From CAIWHR01 sp963786625 (GTDB lineage Bacteria > Pseudomonadota > Gammaproteobacteria > Burkholderiales > Casimicrobiaceae): a stretch of DNA of 64,000 bases. Numbering within the stretch: the first letter of the stretch is position 1; each line of letters opens with the position of its first letter. The stretch lies in assembly GCA_963786625.1 (NCBI GenBank), contig CAWAZS010000004.1, positions 124,001-188,000 on the forward strand, written 5' to 3'. The translations under genes and the position numbers were made by a program. Below the pieces are notes generated by a model. It was given only the letters and a program-made list of their open reading frames with translations, was not told the DNA's origin and did no database searches. Below are positions 16,582-25,698 of the stretch, in pieces.

Positions 16582-17214
16582 TCAGTCTTCCCTGCCGTAG
16601 GAGTCGCGCAGCGTGCCTTGAACGTGCTGCCGGGATTGCACAGCGCCTCCGGCGACCGCAAGGACCAGATAGGCCCCCGCCCAGGCTGCATTGGTCGCGG
16701 TCTCCTGCCGCCAGCTGGCCTCGTCGAACCATGGGAGCCGTCCGCCCAGCAGGAGTTGCGCGCCGTCGATGATGGCGCCCGCTCCGACCATTGCCGTCAG
16801 GACTATCAGCAGTAGCCGCGGCAGGTTCATGGTCCACCCGGCCACCACCAGGCCGGCAGCAAGGACCAGCGAGATAGCGAGAGCGAGCCACGCCGGGAAG
16901 TGGAATGCCTGGGACATGACCTGACCAAGGCCCCAACCCACAGCGCCCATGGACAACAGCACGCCCATCGAGTAGAAGGCGAACGACAACCACGCCAGCA
17001 GCAACGACATCCCGATCGTGAAGACCCAGTCCGGCACGGCGGCCATCCAGCCGCCGCCGACCCACCTGTAGACCGCAACGTAGGCCAGCGCGCCGGCGAA
17101 GAACCCCACCACAGCACCCCACAAACCCAACACCACGCGTGCTGCGGAGTGACCAAGGAAACAAAAGACCAGGCCGAGTGCTATTTCGGCCACCCCAACC
17201 CATATCTGCCCCAT
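16582..17214 (-). CDS. Polytopic membrane protein, DUF4203/TMEM198-like
   Basis: A 210-residue protein with about seven hydrophobic helices and glycine-rich packing (LGLWGAVVGFFAGALAYV), resembling the DUF4203/TMEM198 domain group. The C-terminus is hydrophilic (QSRQHVQGTLRDSYGRED). The start ATG at 17214 gives a helix almost at once. The 171-base gap after its stop, up to the YbjQ gene, holds nothing I recognise. No functional role can be assigned. Confidence 0.6.
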   Translation of the reverse strand: MGQIWVGVAEIALGLVFCFLGHSAARVVLGLWGAVVGFFAGALAYVAVYRWVGGGWMAAVPDWVFTIGMSLLLAWLSFAFYSMGVLLSMGAVGWGLGQVMSQAFHFPAWLALAISLVLAAGLVVAGWTMNLPRLLLIVLTAMVGAGAIIDGAQLLLGGRLPWFDEASWRQETATNAAWAGAYLVLAVAGGAVQSRQHVQGTLRDSYGRED

Positions 17215-17307
17215 GCAGGGAGGTTACCCGCCATTGCTGCCCAATCCGTCTTCGTTCGCAGATTAGTTGCTCTGCTCCGGCAGGAATATGTGCAGAAAGC
17301 CCGTCCA

Positions 17308-17382
17308 GGGGCATTCCTGTCCCCCATTAGGGGGATTGCGCGAACGGTCGGCCGAGTGCTTTCGCCGGGCAGGTGGCCCGGC
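17308..17382 (+). promoter_or_regulatory. Structured leader between divergent genes
   Basis: Three possible hairpins are visible. GGGG 17,308-17,311 can pair with CCCC 17,321-17,324, but those C residues can alternatively pair as CCCCC 17,321-17,325 with GGGGG 17,330-17,334. A separate perfect stem GCCGGGC-N5-GCCCGGC occupies 17,364-17,382. The region lies 120-190 bases upstream of the large PEP carboxykinase-like gene. There is no T-run, so these are not simple terminators. Confidence 0.3.
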
Positions 17383-17501
17383 GCTCACGATCAGCCCGTC
17401 GCCGCTTGCCAGCGTCCGGTCTCGGCCCTCCGTCGCGTCCTGGCCGCCTGCGGTAACGAGACCAGCCGACGAGCACCTTGATCGTTGACCACAATGGAGT
17501 C

Positions 17502-20500
17502 ATGGCCCCGACCCAGAATGCCGCCATCAATCTTCGCCTGGCCCAGATCGGAATGCCGCTCCCTGCCGAGATCCAGGACTCGGAGACGGCCAAGCTGGTC
17601 GCACCGATCCTGGCCCGGCAGCGCGAACTCAGCCGGCGGCTCGCCGACCGGCTGTGCGCTGCGGACAGCCGGATCCAGACCTGGCTGGACGACTATCTCG
17701 CCGACACCGGGGTCAGCCCGAAACTGCCGCGGCGCACCTTCGTGCTCGATGAGCCCGGGCTGGCCCGCGAGCTCTCGCTGCCGCACGATTCGGACTCCTA
17801 CACGTCGCCGCTGCTGAGCAGCTACCGGCTCGCCAACGGTGTGCTGCACAACCCGGCCAACGACCGTCGAACCACCGCCGGGGTGTTCCACATCGCCGAG
17901 GGTGGCCTGCCAATTCCCGACGACAAGATCGCCGTTCCGAAGGTCGTCTTCGCCCGGTTGCTCGAGCTCGCCTTCCAGCCGCCGGAGGTGGACCTGGTGC
18001 TGCCCTATACCGCCAACCAGGAGGTGCCGGCTTCGTGCTTCGTCTCCCTGCAGCTGCGGCCGCTGGTTGCGCCGGAAGTGCCCGGCTATGTCCGGGAGAA
18101 GCGGATGGAGACCCGCTTCATCGTCCCCGGGGGTCTGGTCGCGAACCTCGACTTCGTCGAGGGCATCTTCGGCAACGGCGGCGACCCGTACCTGCCCGAG
18201 AATGATGCCTCCCTGAAGCCGGAGACCTGGACGGGCCACACCGGGGCGGTCATCCTCGCCCCCCACCTGACCAAGGTGACCAAGTCCGAGCTGGGCCTGC
18301 CGCACGCCAGCGAGGCCACCGACCGGCAGCGTCGCGACGGTATGTGCTGGACCGATGAGGCCGAGTTGTACAACGGTGGCCAGGCGTTCAAGGTCTGCGC
18401 CCGCGATGCGGGTGGCGTCATCGTCACGGTCATCGCCGACAACTACTTCGGCTATTGCAAGAAGGAAGTGAAGACCCAGATCAGCTACTCGGCGAACCTC
18501 TTCGGCAACGCCGAGGAAGAGCACGCCGGGGGCGCCCTGGTCTTCCCCAGCTACAACCTCGGCCAGGAGTACACGGTCTCTTCCGCCGGTCCGGACTACA
18601 CCCTGGCCAGCGTCCTCGGCCGGGATCCCGGCCGGTTCGAGTTGCAGCCGGCCGGCTATGCGGTCGACTCCGAGCAACCGCACATCGTGCTGGTGCCGGC
18701 GAACCCGACCTTCTCGCTGCGCACCCTCACGGTGTCCTGGGCGAACCCGGACGGCAGCCCCGGCTCGCTCCGGCTGCGAGCGGACAAGTTCTACCTCAGC
18801 CCCGACGGCTACCAGGTCCGGATGGTGCAACAGGCAGCCGACCGCACCCAGTGGAGCCTGGTCGGCACCGTGCCGACAGCCACCAGCTGCCACAAGCCGA
18901 GCACCGTCTCCGGCGGCGGCAAGTCCGAGATCTCCAAGGCGATCACCGACGCGTTCATTTTCGGCAACGCCTACTCACCCGACTTCGAGTCCGACATGGA
19001 GGCGGTTGCGGCCATCCTCGAGCGTGACCTCTCCGACCGTTTCGCCGACGCGAGCCAGCATGGCCTGGATCGGCGGCCGGTCCTCGGCGACGACCGGAGC
19101 ATCGGCAGCGTGATCAAGCTCCTCACCCCGTCCGACTCCGAGTACACGCCCGAGTACAACGCCTGGCTGGAGTCGATCCCACAGCACATCAAGGAACTGG
19201 TCTTCGTGGTGAAGCGGTTCTACACCCCCGAGTGGGGCACCGACTGGCGCAGCCATTTCAGTGTCGGCATCATCAACGGCCGCCGCGGGATCAACCTGCG
19301 CCTGGACGGCGACAAGATCATGGTGAACATGCTGCGGGTGGGCTTCGACACCGACGGCTCGTGGCGGCTGTTCGGCTTGCGGCACGACTTCAACCCGGCC
19401 GTGAAGGTCCAGACCGAGGACGACATCACGGCCTCGGTCGTGGTCGACGGCCACATGGTTGGGCTGACGGCCGGCCGGTCGTACAAGCTCGTCGAGAACT
19501 GCGAGGAGCTGCTCTTCCAGCGCCCTGACGACGCCATCCACCGTGGCTACGACAAGCAGGCCGAAGCCGACATCGCCGGTCCCGGCACTTTCCTTTCGAA
19601 CTTCCAGCCGCTCACCCGGGCTGATGCCATCGAGATGCGGGACGAAGCCGTGGCGTTCTCGGCTTTCACCGCACCGATGCGCTCGCTGATCAGCAGGGTT
19701 GCCGAAGCCCCAGAAGGCGCCTCTCCGGCCTACTTCGTCTCTTCGGCGAACCCCCGCATCGTTGACGGCAAGCCGAGCAAGAACCCGCGCTACCTGCAGC
19801 AGCGGCCCGACCGCACCAATGCCGCCGCGACCGCGGTTTCCGAGCTTGCCTCGCACCTGGTGCGCCGGCTGCCCTCCCACGCGCCGCTGCCGCTGCCGGT
19901 GGACGTGGTCGCTGCCGGTCGCCGGAACAACCCGCCGGACGGGCCGGTGCCGCCGCTCTGCTCGTTCAACCCGCTGCACTACCTGGAGCTGCCGGAGCTG
20001 TTCGCCGAATTCATCTCCTCAATGACCGGCAAGTCACCGTCCACCACGGGGGCCGGCTCGGAGGGCGCGATGACGAAGGGGCCGTTCAACGCGCTGCCGG
20101 CGGTCCTCGACCTCAACGCAGCCCTGCTCTCCTACGCCCTGACGGGCTATGACGGCTGGGTCTCCTGCGCCGGCTACGTCGGGCCGAAGGTCCGGGTCGA
20201 GCACGACATCTCGATGCTCGTGCCGGAGGTGTTCAGCCGGATGACCCCGGCGGAGCGGAGCGCAGCCAACCTGATCGCCGACGGCTGCCTCGAGAAGATC
20301 GAGGACTTCGAGCATGCGGGCAAGCCGGTGCTGGCCAGCCGGCTGGGGTACCGCATGACCCAGGCGTTCGCGCGCAAGTACTTCGGCCGGATCTTCCTGC
20401 ACCCGCACGCGGTCTTCACCGAGGAGATGCTGCGGCCGGAACTGCAGGACCCTGACGTGTTCGCCGAATCGATGGCAACCATGGTGACCACCCACCAGCG

Positions 20501-20888
20501 GGTGGCCCAGGCCTACTTCGACGACGGCACGATCGCGCTGGCGATCCCGCCGCTGCGGGCCCTGCTGGAGATCATGGCCAACGGGCAGAGTGCCGAGGGC
20601 TGGGACCTGGACTCCCCGGATTTCCGGGGCCTGTTCGGCCGGGACTACATCGTCGGCTCGGACTGGTACGCCGCCAGGCTGGACGCCAAGCAGGCCGCAG
20701 CGGCCAACCGCGCCGCCGCCGGACTGGCGGCATTGCAGAAGTTCAGCACCACGCCGGGCAACGAGGAACCCTCCGAACGGCTGGACGTCGCCGCCCGGAT
20801 CAAGGCCGCCGAGGCCGAGTACGCCCGGTTCAGCAGTCCCGACTATCGGACCAATATCGTCGGGACGGTGGGCCGGCAGCCGCTCTGA
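17502..20888 (+). CDS. Putative pyrophosphate-type PEP carboxykinase
   Basis: A 1,128-residue cytosolic protein. Its size, its position in a propionibacterial-looking genome and its kinase-like loop STVSGGGKSEISK (Lys474 after three glycines) fit the PPi-dependent PEP carboxykinase (formerly PEP carboxytransphosphorylase), which interconverts oxaloacetate plus PPi with PEP, CO2 and phosphate. No transmembrane segment or signal is present. I choose ATG 17502, with GGAG just upstream, over a TTG 24 bases earlier. It lies 17 bases before nifJ, suggesting one transcript that handles the PEP/oxaloacetate and pyruvate/acetyl-CoA nodes. The identification rests on recall of the family rather than an alignment; a large uncharacterised protein is the alternative. 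Confidence 0.72.
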   Translation: MAPTQNAAINLRLAQIGMPLPAEIQDSETAKLVAPILARQRELSRRLADRLCAADSRIQTWLDDYLADTGVSPKLPRRTFVLDEPGLARELSLPHDSDSYTSPLLSSYRLANGVLHNPANDRRTTAGVFHIAEGGLPIPDDKIAVPKVVFARLLELAFQPPEVDLVLPYTANQEVPASCFVSLQLRPLVAPEVPGYVREKRMETRFIVPGGLVANLDFVEGIFGNGGDPYLPENDASLKPETWTGHTGAVILAPHLTKVTKSELGLPHASEATDRQRRDGMCWTDEAELYNGGQAFKVCARDAGGVIVTVIADNYFGYCKKEVKTQISYSANLFGNAEEEHAGGALVFPSYNLGQEYTVSSAGPDYTLASVLGRDPGRFELQPAGYAVDSEQPHIVLVPANPTFSLRTLTVSWANPDGSPGSLRLRADKFYLSPDGYQVRMVQQAADRTQWSLVGTVPTATSCHKPSTVSGGGKSEISKAITDAFIFGNAYSPDFESDMEAVAAILERDLSDRFADASQHGLDRRPVLGDDRSIGSVIKLLTPSDSEYTPEYNAWLESIPQHIKELVFVVKRFYTPEWGTDWRSHFSVGIINGRRGINLRLDGDKIMVNMLRVGFDTDGSWRLFGLRHDFNPAVKVQTEDDITASVVVDGHMVGLTAGRSYKLVENCEELLFQRPDDAIHRGYDKQAEADIAGPGTFLSNFQPLTRADAIEMRDEAVAFSAFTAPMRSLISRVAEAPEGASPAYFVSSANPRIVDGKPSKNPRYLQQRPDRTNAAATAVSELASHLVRRLPSHAPLPLPVDVVAAGRRNNPPDGPVPPLCSFNPLHYLELPELFAEFISSMTGKSPSTTGAGSEGAMTKGPFNALPAVLDLNAALLSYALTGYDGWVSCAGYVGPKVRVEHDISMLVPEVFSRMTPAERSAANLIADGCLEKIEDFEHAGKPVLASRLGYRMTQAFARKYFGRIFLHPHAVFTEEMLRPELQDPDVFAESMATMVTTHQRVAQAYFDDGTIALAIPPLRALLEIMANGQSAEGWDLDSPDFRGLFGRDYIVGSDWYAARLDAKQAAAANRAAAGLAALQKFSTTPGNEEPSERLDVAARIKAAEAEYARFSSPDYRTNIVGTVGRQPL

Positions 20889-20905
20889 GGCGCCACAATG
20901 AGCCG

Positions 20906-23900
20906 GTGAAGGCCACGCTGGACGGTAACGAAGCAGCTGCAAGAGTCGCGCACGCGCTCAGCGAGGTGATCGCGGTCTATCCGATCACCCCGTCCTCGGC
21001 GATGGGCGAGGCGGCAGACGCCTGGTCTGCCGCCGGGCGCCTGAACCTGTGGGGCGCAGTCCCCGAGGTGGTGGAGATGCAGTCGGAGGCCGGCGCCGCG
21101 GGGGCGCTGCACGGTGCGGTGACCAAGGGCACCCTCGGCACCACGTTCACCGCCTCACAGGGGTTGCTGCTGATGCTGCCCAACATGTTCAAGATCGCCG
21201 GCGAGCTGACGCCGGCGGTGATCCACGTAGCTGCCCGGACGGTGGCCACCCATGCGCTGAGCATCTTCGGCGACCACTCCGACGTGATGAGCGCCCGGAT
21301 GACCGGCTGGGCAATGCTGGCGGCGTCCAGCGTCCAGGAGGCCCACGACTTCGCCCTGGTCGCCCACGCGGCCACGCTGCGCACCCGGATCCCGTTCGTG
21401 CACTTCTTCGACGGGTTCCGGACCAGCCACGAGGTGAACACCATCGACCTGCTGGCCGAGGCTGACCTGCGGGCCCTGGTTCGCGAGGAGGACGTGCTGG
21501 CGCACCGGGCAAGGGGCCTCACGCCGGACGCACCGGTGATCCGCGGCGTGGCCGAGAACCCGGACGCCTTCTTCCAGGCCGCAGAGGCGGCCAACCCGTT
21601 CCACCTGGCGGTGCCGGAGGTGGTCTCCGAGGTCTTCGCGGAGTTGGCCGAGCGCACCGGCCGGCACTACTCGCTGGTCGACTACCACGGCGCCCCGGAC
21701 GCCGAGCGCGTGGTGGTGGCGATGGGGTCGTCTGCCGGTTGCCTGGCCGAAACCGTCGACGAGCTGGTCCGCCGGGGCGAGAAGGTGGGCATGATCACCG
21801 TCCGGCTCTACCGGCCGTTCCCCGTCGATGCCTTCCTGGCTGCCCTGCCGCCGACCGTGACCAGCGTTGCCGTCCTCGACCGCACCAAGGAGGTCGGGGC
21901 CCCGGCCGAACCACTGCACGCCGACGTCCTGGTTGCGCTCGCATCGCGCGAAACGGTCCCTGAGCGAGCTTCACGGAGGGCCGCAGTCACGCGGGTGATC
22001 GGCGGCCGCTACGGGCTGTCCAGCAAGGAGTTCACCCCGGCGATGGCGAAGGCGGTGTTCGACGAGCTGACCAGGCCTTCCCCGAAGCCGCGGTTCACCG
22101 TCGGCATCGTCGACGACGTCACGTTCCTCTCCCTCACCCCTGACCACGACTTCCGCGTCCCCGACGACCACATCTCCGCGGTCTTCTTCGGACTTGGCTC
22201 GGACGGCACCGTCGGCGCAGCCAAGAACTCGGTGAAGATCATCGGCGAGCAGCCGGACGCCGCCGCCCAGGGCTACTTCGTCTACGACTCCCGCAAGTCC
22301 GGGGCGGTTACCGTCTCCCACCTGCGCTTCGGCCGCGCCCAGATCCGCGCTACCTACCTGGTGGACCGGGCCGATTTCGTCGCCGTCCACCAGTTCGAGC
22401 TGTTGACCTCGATGAAGACCATCGACGTGGCCAAGCCCGGTGCCACCCTGCTCCTGAACTCCCCGTACGGCGAAGCGACCTGGGACCACCTGCCGGTCGA
22501 GGTGCAGGCCGAGATCGCCTACAAGAAGCTGCGCACCTGGGTGATCGACGCGGAGGCGGTCGCCAAGGCCGCTGGTCTCGGCAAGCGGATCAACACGGTC
22601 ATGCAGCCGTGCTTCTTCTACCTCTCGGGGGTGCTGCCGGCCGATGAGGCCATCGCAGCGATCAAGGAGGCAGTCCAGAAGACCTACGGGCTGCGTGGTC
22701 GCACCGTCGTCGAGCGCAACTTCGCCGCCATCGACGCAGCGATCCCGGCCCTCGAACCGCTGTCGGCAGCCCTGCAGCCATCCAGTCATGAGCACCGGCT
22801 GCCGCCCCTGCCGCAGGCGGCCGGCGACTTCGTCCATCGGGTCACCGGTGCGATGCTGCACGGCCAGGGGGACCTGTTGCCAGTGAGCGCATTCCCGGTC
22901 GACGGCACCTGGCCGACGGGGACGGCCAAGTGGGAGAAGCGTGGCCTGGCCGCGGAACTGCCGATCTGGGACCCGTCGCTGTGCATCGACTGCGGCAAGT
23001 GCGCGATCACCTGCCCGCACACCGCGATCCGGATCAAGCTGGCCACCGCCGACGACCTGCTCGGTGCCCCGGACGGCTTCCAGCACAAGGACTACAAGGA
23101 CCGGCAACTGCCCGGCCACAGGCTGATCGTGCAGGTGGCCCCCGACGACTGCACCGGCTGCGGCATCTGCGTCGACGTCTGCCCGGCGAGGTCGAAGAGC
23201 GAGCTCAAGCACAAGTCGTTGAACATGCTCCCGGCGAAGGAGCACCGCGACGCCGAGCGGGTGAACTTCGAGTACTTCCTCGGTCTGCCTGAGATCGACC
23301 GGACGCTGGTGCGCCACGACCAGGTGAAGGGCGTGGCCCAGCTGCAGCCGCTGTTCGAGTTCTCGCTGGCCTGTTCGGGCTGCGGCGAGACGCCCTACAT
23401 CAAGACCCTCACCCAGTTGTTCGGCGACCGGATGATCGTGGCGAACGCCACCGGCTGCTCGTCGATCTTCGGCGGCAACCTGCCCACCACGCCGTACACG
23501 ACGAACGCCGACGGTCGCGGACCGGCCTGGTCGAACTCGCTGTTCGAGGACAACGCCGAGTTCGGCCTTGGCATGCGGATCGCCTGGGAGCAGCAGCACG
23601 CCGAGGCCCGCCGGCTGCTGGCTGGGCTGCGCAACGAGGTGGGCCACGACCTGGCGGACGCGATCCTGGCCGAGGAAGCCACCGACGAGGCCGGACTGGC
23701 CGCCCAGCGGATCCGGGTGGCCGAGCTGAAGCGGGTGCTAGCAGCGCACCTGTCGCTGGCAGAGCCGGTCGAAGCCAGCCCGGCGGTATCGATTGGCACG
23801 ACCAGCGATCTTGGGAGGGCACGCGCGCTGCTCTCCCTTGCCGACGAGCTCGTCGACAAGTCGGTGTGGATCGTCGGCGGTGATGGCTGGGCCTACGACA

Positions 23901-24523
23901 TCGGCTACGGCGGCCTGGACCATGTGCTGGGCAGCGGCCGGAACGTGAACATCCTGGTGCTCGACACCGAGGTGTACTCCAACACCGGCGGCCAGGCGTC
24001 GAAGGCAACCCCGCGCGGCGCCACGGCCAAGTTCGCCACCGCGGGAAAGTCGAACCCGAAGAAGGACCTCGGCGTGCTGGCCCAGGCCTACGGCGACGTC
24101 TATGTCGCGCAGATGGCGATCGGGGCGAACCAGCAGCAGACCGTCCGGGCGATGCTGGAGGCCCAGGCCTGGCCGGGGCCGTCCCTGCTGATCGCGTACT
24201 CGACCTGCATCGCCCACGGCATCGACATGGCGACGTCGATGAGCCACCAGAACGAGGCGGTCGCCAGCGGATATTGGCCGTTGTACCGCTACCGGCCGGG
24301 TGGGGCGGGGCATCCGCTGCACCTGGACAGCAAGGCACCGACCATTCCGGTGAGGGATTTCATGATGAATGAGACCCGGTTTGCGATGCTCGCGCGCGCC
24401 AATCCGGCTCGGGCCGAGCAATTGGCACTACTTGCACAGGCGGACGCCGACGAACGCTGGCACTATTACTCGCAACTGGCAGGACTCGAACGGGTCCTGC
24501 CGGTGATCAAGGAGGAATCATGA
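20906..24523 (+). CDS. nifJ: Pyruvate:ferredoxin (flavodoxin) oxidoreductase
   Basis: A 1,205-residue single-chain PFOR that oxidises pyruvate with CoA to acetyl-CoA and CO2, reducing ferredoxin or flavodoxin. Domains in order are the pyruvate-binding N-terminus (YPITPSSAMGE near residue 25), the CoA and linker domains, and a two-cluster ferredoxin domain with Cys693/696/699/703 (CIDCGKCAITC) and Cys749/752/755/759 (CTGCGICVDVC). The C-terminal TPP domain has CSGCGETPY and the GDG at 992-994, followed by TEVYSNTGGQASKATP. The start is GTG 20906, 17 bases after the preceding stop. The stop overlaps the DHOD-like gene (ATGA). All catalytic motifs look intact. Confidence 0.96.
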   Translation: MKATLDGNEAAARVAHALSEVIAVYPITPSSAMGEAADAWSAAGRLNLWGAVPEVVEMQSEAGAAGALHGAVTKGTLGTTFTASQGLLLMLPNMFKIAGELTPAVIHVAARTVATHALSIFGDHSDVMSARMTGWAMLAASSVQEAHDFALVAHAATLRTRIPFVHFFDGFRTSHEVNTIDLLAEADLRALVREEDVLAHRARGLTPDAPVIRGVAENPDAFFQAAEAANPFHLAVPEVVSEVFAELAERTGRHYSLVDYHGAPDAERVVVAMGSSAGCLAETVDELVRRGEKVGMITVRLYRPFPVDAFLAALPPTVTSVAVLDRTKEVGAPAEPLHADVLVALASRETVPERASRRAAVTRVIGGRYGLSSKEFTPAMAKAVFDELTRPSPKPRFTVGIVDDVTFLSLTPDHDFRVPDDHISAVFFGLGSDGTVGAAKNSVKIIGEQPDAAAQGYFVYDSRKSGAVTVSHLRFGRAQIRATYLVDRADFVAVHQFELLTSMKTIDVAKPGATLLLNSPYGEATWDHLPVEVQAEIAYKKLRTWVIDAEAVAKAAGLGKRINTVMQPCFFYLSGVLPADEAIAAIKEAVQKTYGLRGRTVVERNFAAIDAAIPALEPLSAALQPSSHEHRLPPLPQAAGDFVHRVTGAMLHGQGDLLPVSAFPVDGTWPTGTAKWEKRGLAAELPIWDPSLCIDCGKCAITCPHTAIRIKLATADDLLGAPDGFQHKDYKDRQLPGHRLIVQVAPDDCTGCGICVDVCPARSKSELKHKSLNMLPAKEHRDAERVNFEYFLGLPEIDRTLVRHDQVKGVAQLQPLFEFSLACSGCGETPYIKTLTQLFGDRMIVANATGCSSIFGGNLPTTPYTTNADGRGPAWSNSLFEDNAEFGLGMRIAWEQQHAEARRLLAGLRNEVGHDLADAILAEEATDEAGLAAQRIRVAELKRVLAAHLSLAEPVEASPAVSIGTTSDLGRARALLSLADELVDKSVWIVGGDGWAYDIGYGGLDHVLGSGRNVNILVLDTEVYSNTGGQASKATPRGATAKFATAGKSNPKKDLGVLAQAYGDVYVAQMAIGANQQQTVRAMLEAQAWPGPSLLIAYSTCIAHGIDMATSMSHQNEAVASGYWPLYRYRPGGAGHPLHLDSKAPTIPVRDFMMNETRFAMLARANPARAEQLALLAQADADERWHYYSQLAGLERVLPVIKEES

Positions 24524-25524
24524 GGCCCCAACTGGCCACCAGCTATCTCGGCCTGTCGCTGACGGGTCCGCTGATCGCTTCGGCGTCGCCGCTGACCGGC
24601 CGGATCGAATCCTTGCTCGCCCTCGAGGCTGCCGGTGCGTCCGCGGTGGTACTGCCCTCGCTGTTCGAGGAAGAGGTGGTCGAAGAGGAGACCCAGCTGA
24701 CCGAGATGATGCAGGCCGGCGAGGACTTCGCCGAGTTCTCCGGGGGTGCGTTGCCCGAGATCGAGCAGCCCGCCCTTGGCGCCGGCCGGCACCGCCGGTT
24801 GTTGAAGCAGGCCAAGGCGCAACTGAAGATCCCGGTGATCGCCAGCCTTAACGCAACGAAGCCGGGCTCGTGGCAGCGCTATGCCGCAGAACTCGAAGCT
24901 ACCGGCGCTGACGCCCTTGAGCTCAACCTGTACTCGGTGGCCGCCGACCCGGCCAAGGGCGGTGCCGAAGTCGAGATGGCACATCTGGCGGCCATCGAGG
25001 CCGTGCGGATCGCTGTCGAAATCCCGCTCGCCGTGAAGCTCTCGCCCTACTACTCGGCGTTGTCGAAGTTCGCCGCGCAGGCGGTGGACGCCGGAGCTGA
25101 CGGCCTGGTGCTGTTCAACCGGTTCTATGCCCCCGACCTTGATCTCGACGACCTTCGGCTGTTCGCCCGAGCCGAGCTCTCCGATCCCGAGGACCAGCGG
25201 CTGGCGCTGCGGTGGCTGGGCATCCTGCGTGGGCAGCTGCCCGAAGTCGGCCTGGCCTGCACCTCCGGTGTACACAGCGGAGTCGAGGTGATCAAGGCGA
25301 TCCTGGTGGGAGCCAACGTCGCCTGCACGACCTCCGCCATCCTGCGCCGCGGCCCAGAAGCCATCACGCAGATGCTGGCAGAAGCCGAGACCTGGCTCGT
25401 CGACAACGACTACAGCGGTTTCGACGAACTGCGCGGGGCGATGAGTGCGGCCTCGGTCCCCGACCCGTCCACCTATGAGCGCGCCCAGTACCAGGCCGTG
25501 CTGCACTCGGGACGCTACTCCTGA
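24520..25524 (+). CDS. Dihydroorotate dehydrogenase-like flavoprotein
   Basis: A 334-residue TIM-barrel protein of the DHOD superfamily. Typical parts are PLIASASPLTG at the N-terminus, VIASLNATKPGSW, LELNLYS, AVKLSPYYS and the phosphate-binding LACTSGVHSGVEVIKAILVGA. It should bind FMN. It overlaps nifJ by four bases, and this DHOD-like/NifJ pairing is widespread in bacteria, which suggests a role tied to PFOR rather than to pyrimidine synthesis. The classical catalytic context of PyrD was not verified, so the substrate remains open. Confidence 0.85.
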   Translation: MRPQLATSYLGLSLTGPLIASASPLTGRIESLLALEAAGASAVVLPSLFEEEVVEEETQLTEMMQAGEDFAEFSGGALPEIEQPALGAGRHRRLLKQAKAQLKIPVIASLNATKPGSWQRYAAELEATGADALELNLYSVAADPAKGGAEVEMAHLAAIEAVRIAVEIPLAVKLSPYYSALSKFAAQAVDAGADGLVLFNRFYAPDLDLDDLRLFARAELSDPEDQRLALRWLGILRGQLPEVGLACTSGVHSGVEVIKAILVGANVACTTSAILRRGPEAITQMLAEAETWLVDNDYSGFDELRGAMSAASVPDPSTYERAQYQAVLHSGRYS

Positions 25525-25644
25525 CCCGCTCCAGGTCCGGAAGCTGTGCCTGGCCCGCGCCCAGGTCCGGCGCTACGCCTGACCCGCGCCAGGTCCGGCG
25601 CTGGGCCTGGCCCACTCCAGTCCGGATGCCACGCCTGACCGGCC
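25521..25644. repeat. Degenerate 28-29 bp tandem repeat, 4.3 copies
   Basis: Copies begin at 25,521, 25,550, 25,579, 25,607 and (partial) 25,635. The consensus is roughly CTGRCCCGCnCCAGGTCCGG followed by a GCnnnGC tail. The stop codon of the DHOD-like gene (25,522-25,524) sits inside the first copy, so the array starts at the very end of the operon. Confidence 0.7.
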
Positions 25645-25698
25645 CGTGTGAGCGAAACGCCTGAAGGTCTGCCCGGCCGGGCGCAACGTGAGTACTGC

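Noticed and set aside
17364..17382. Strong hairpin as a rho-independent terminator
   Set aside because: It has no T-run and lies in the leader between divergent genes, where no transcript should end.
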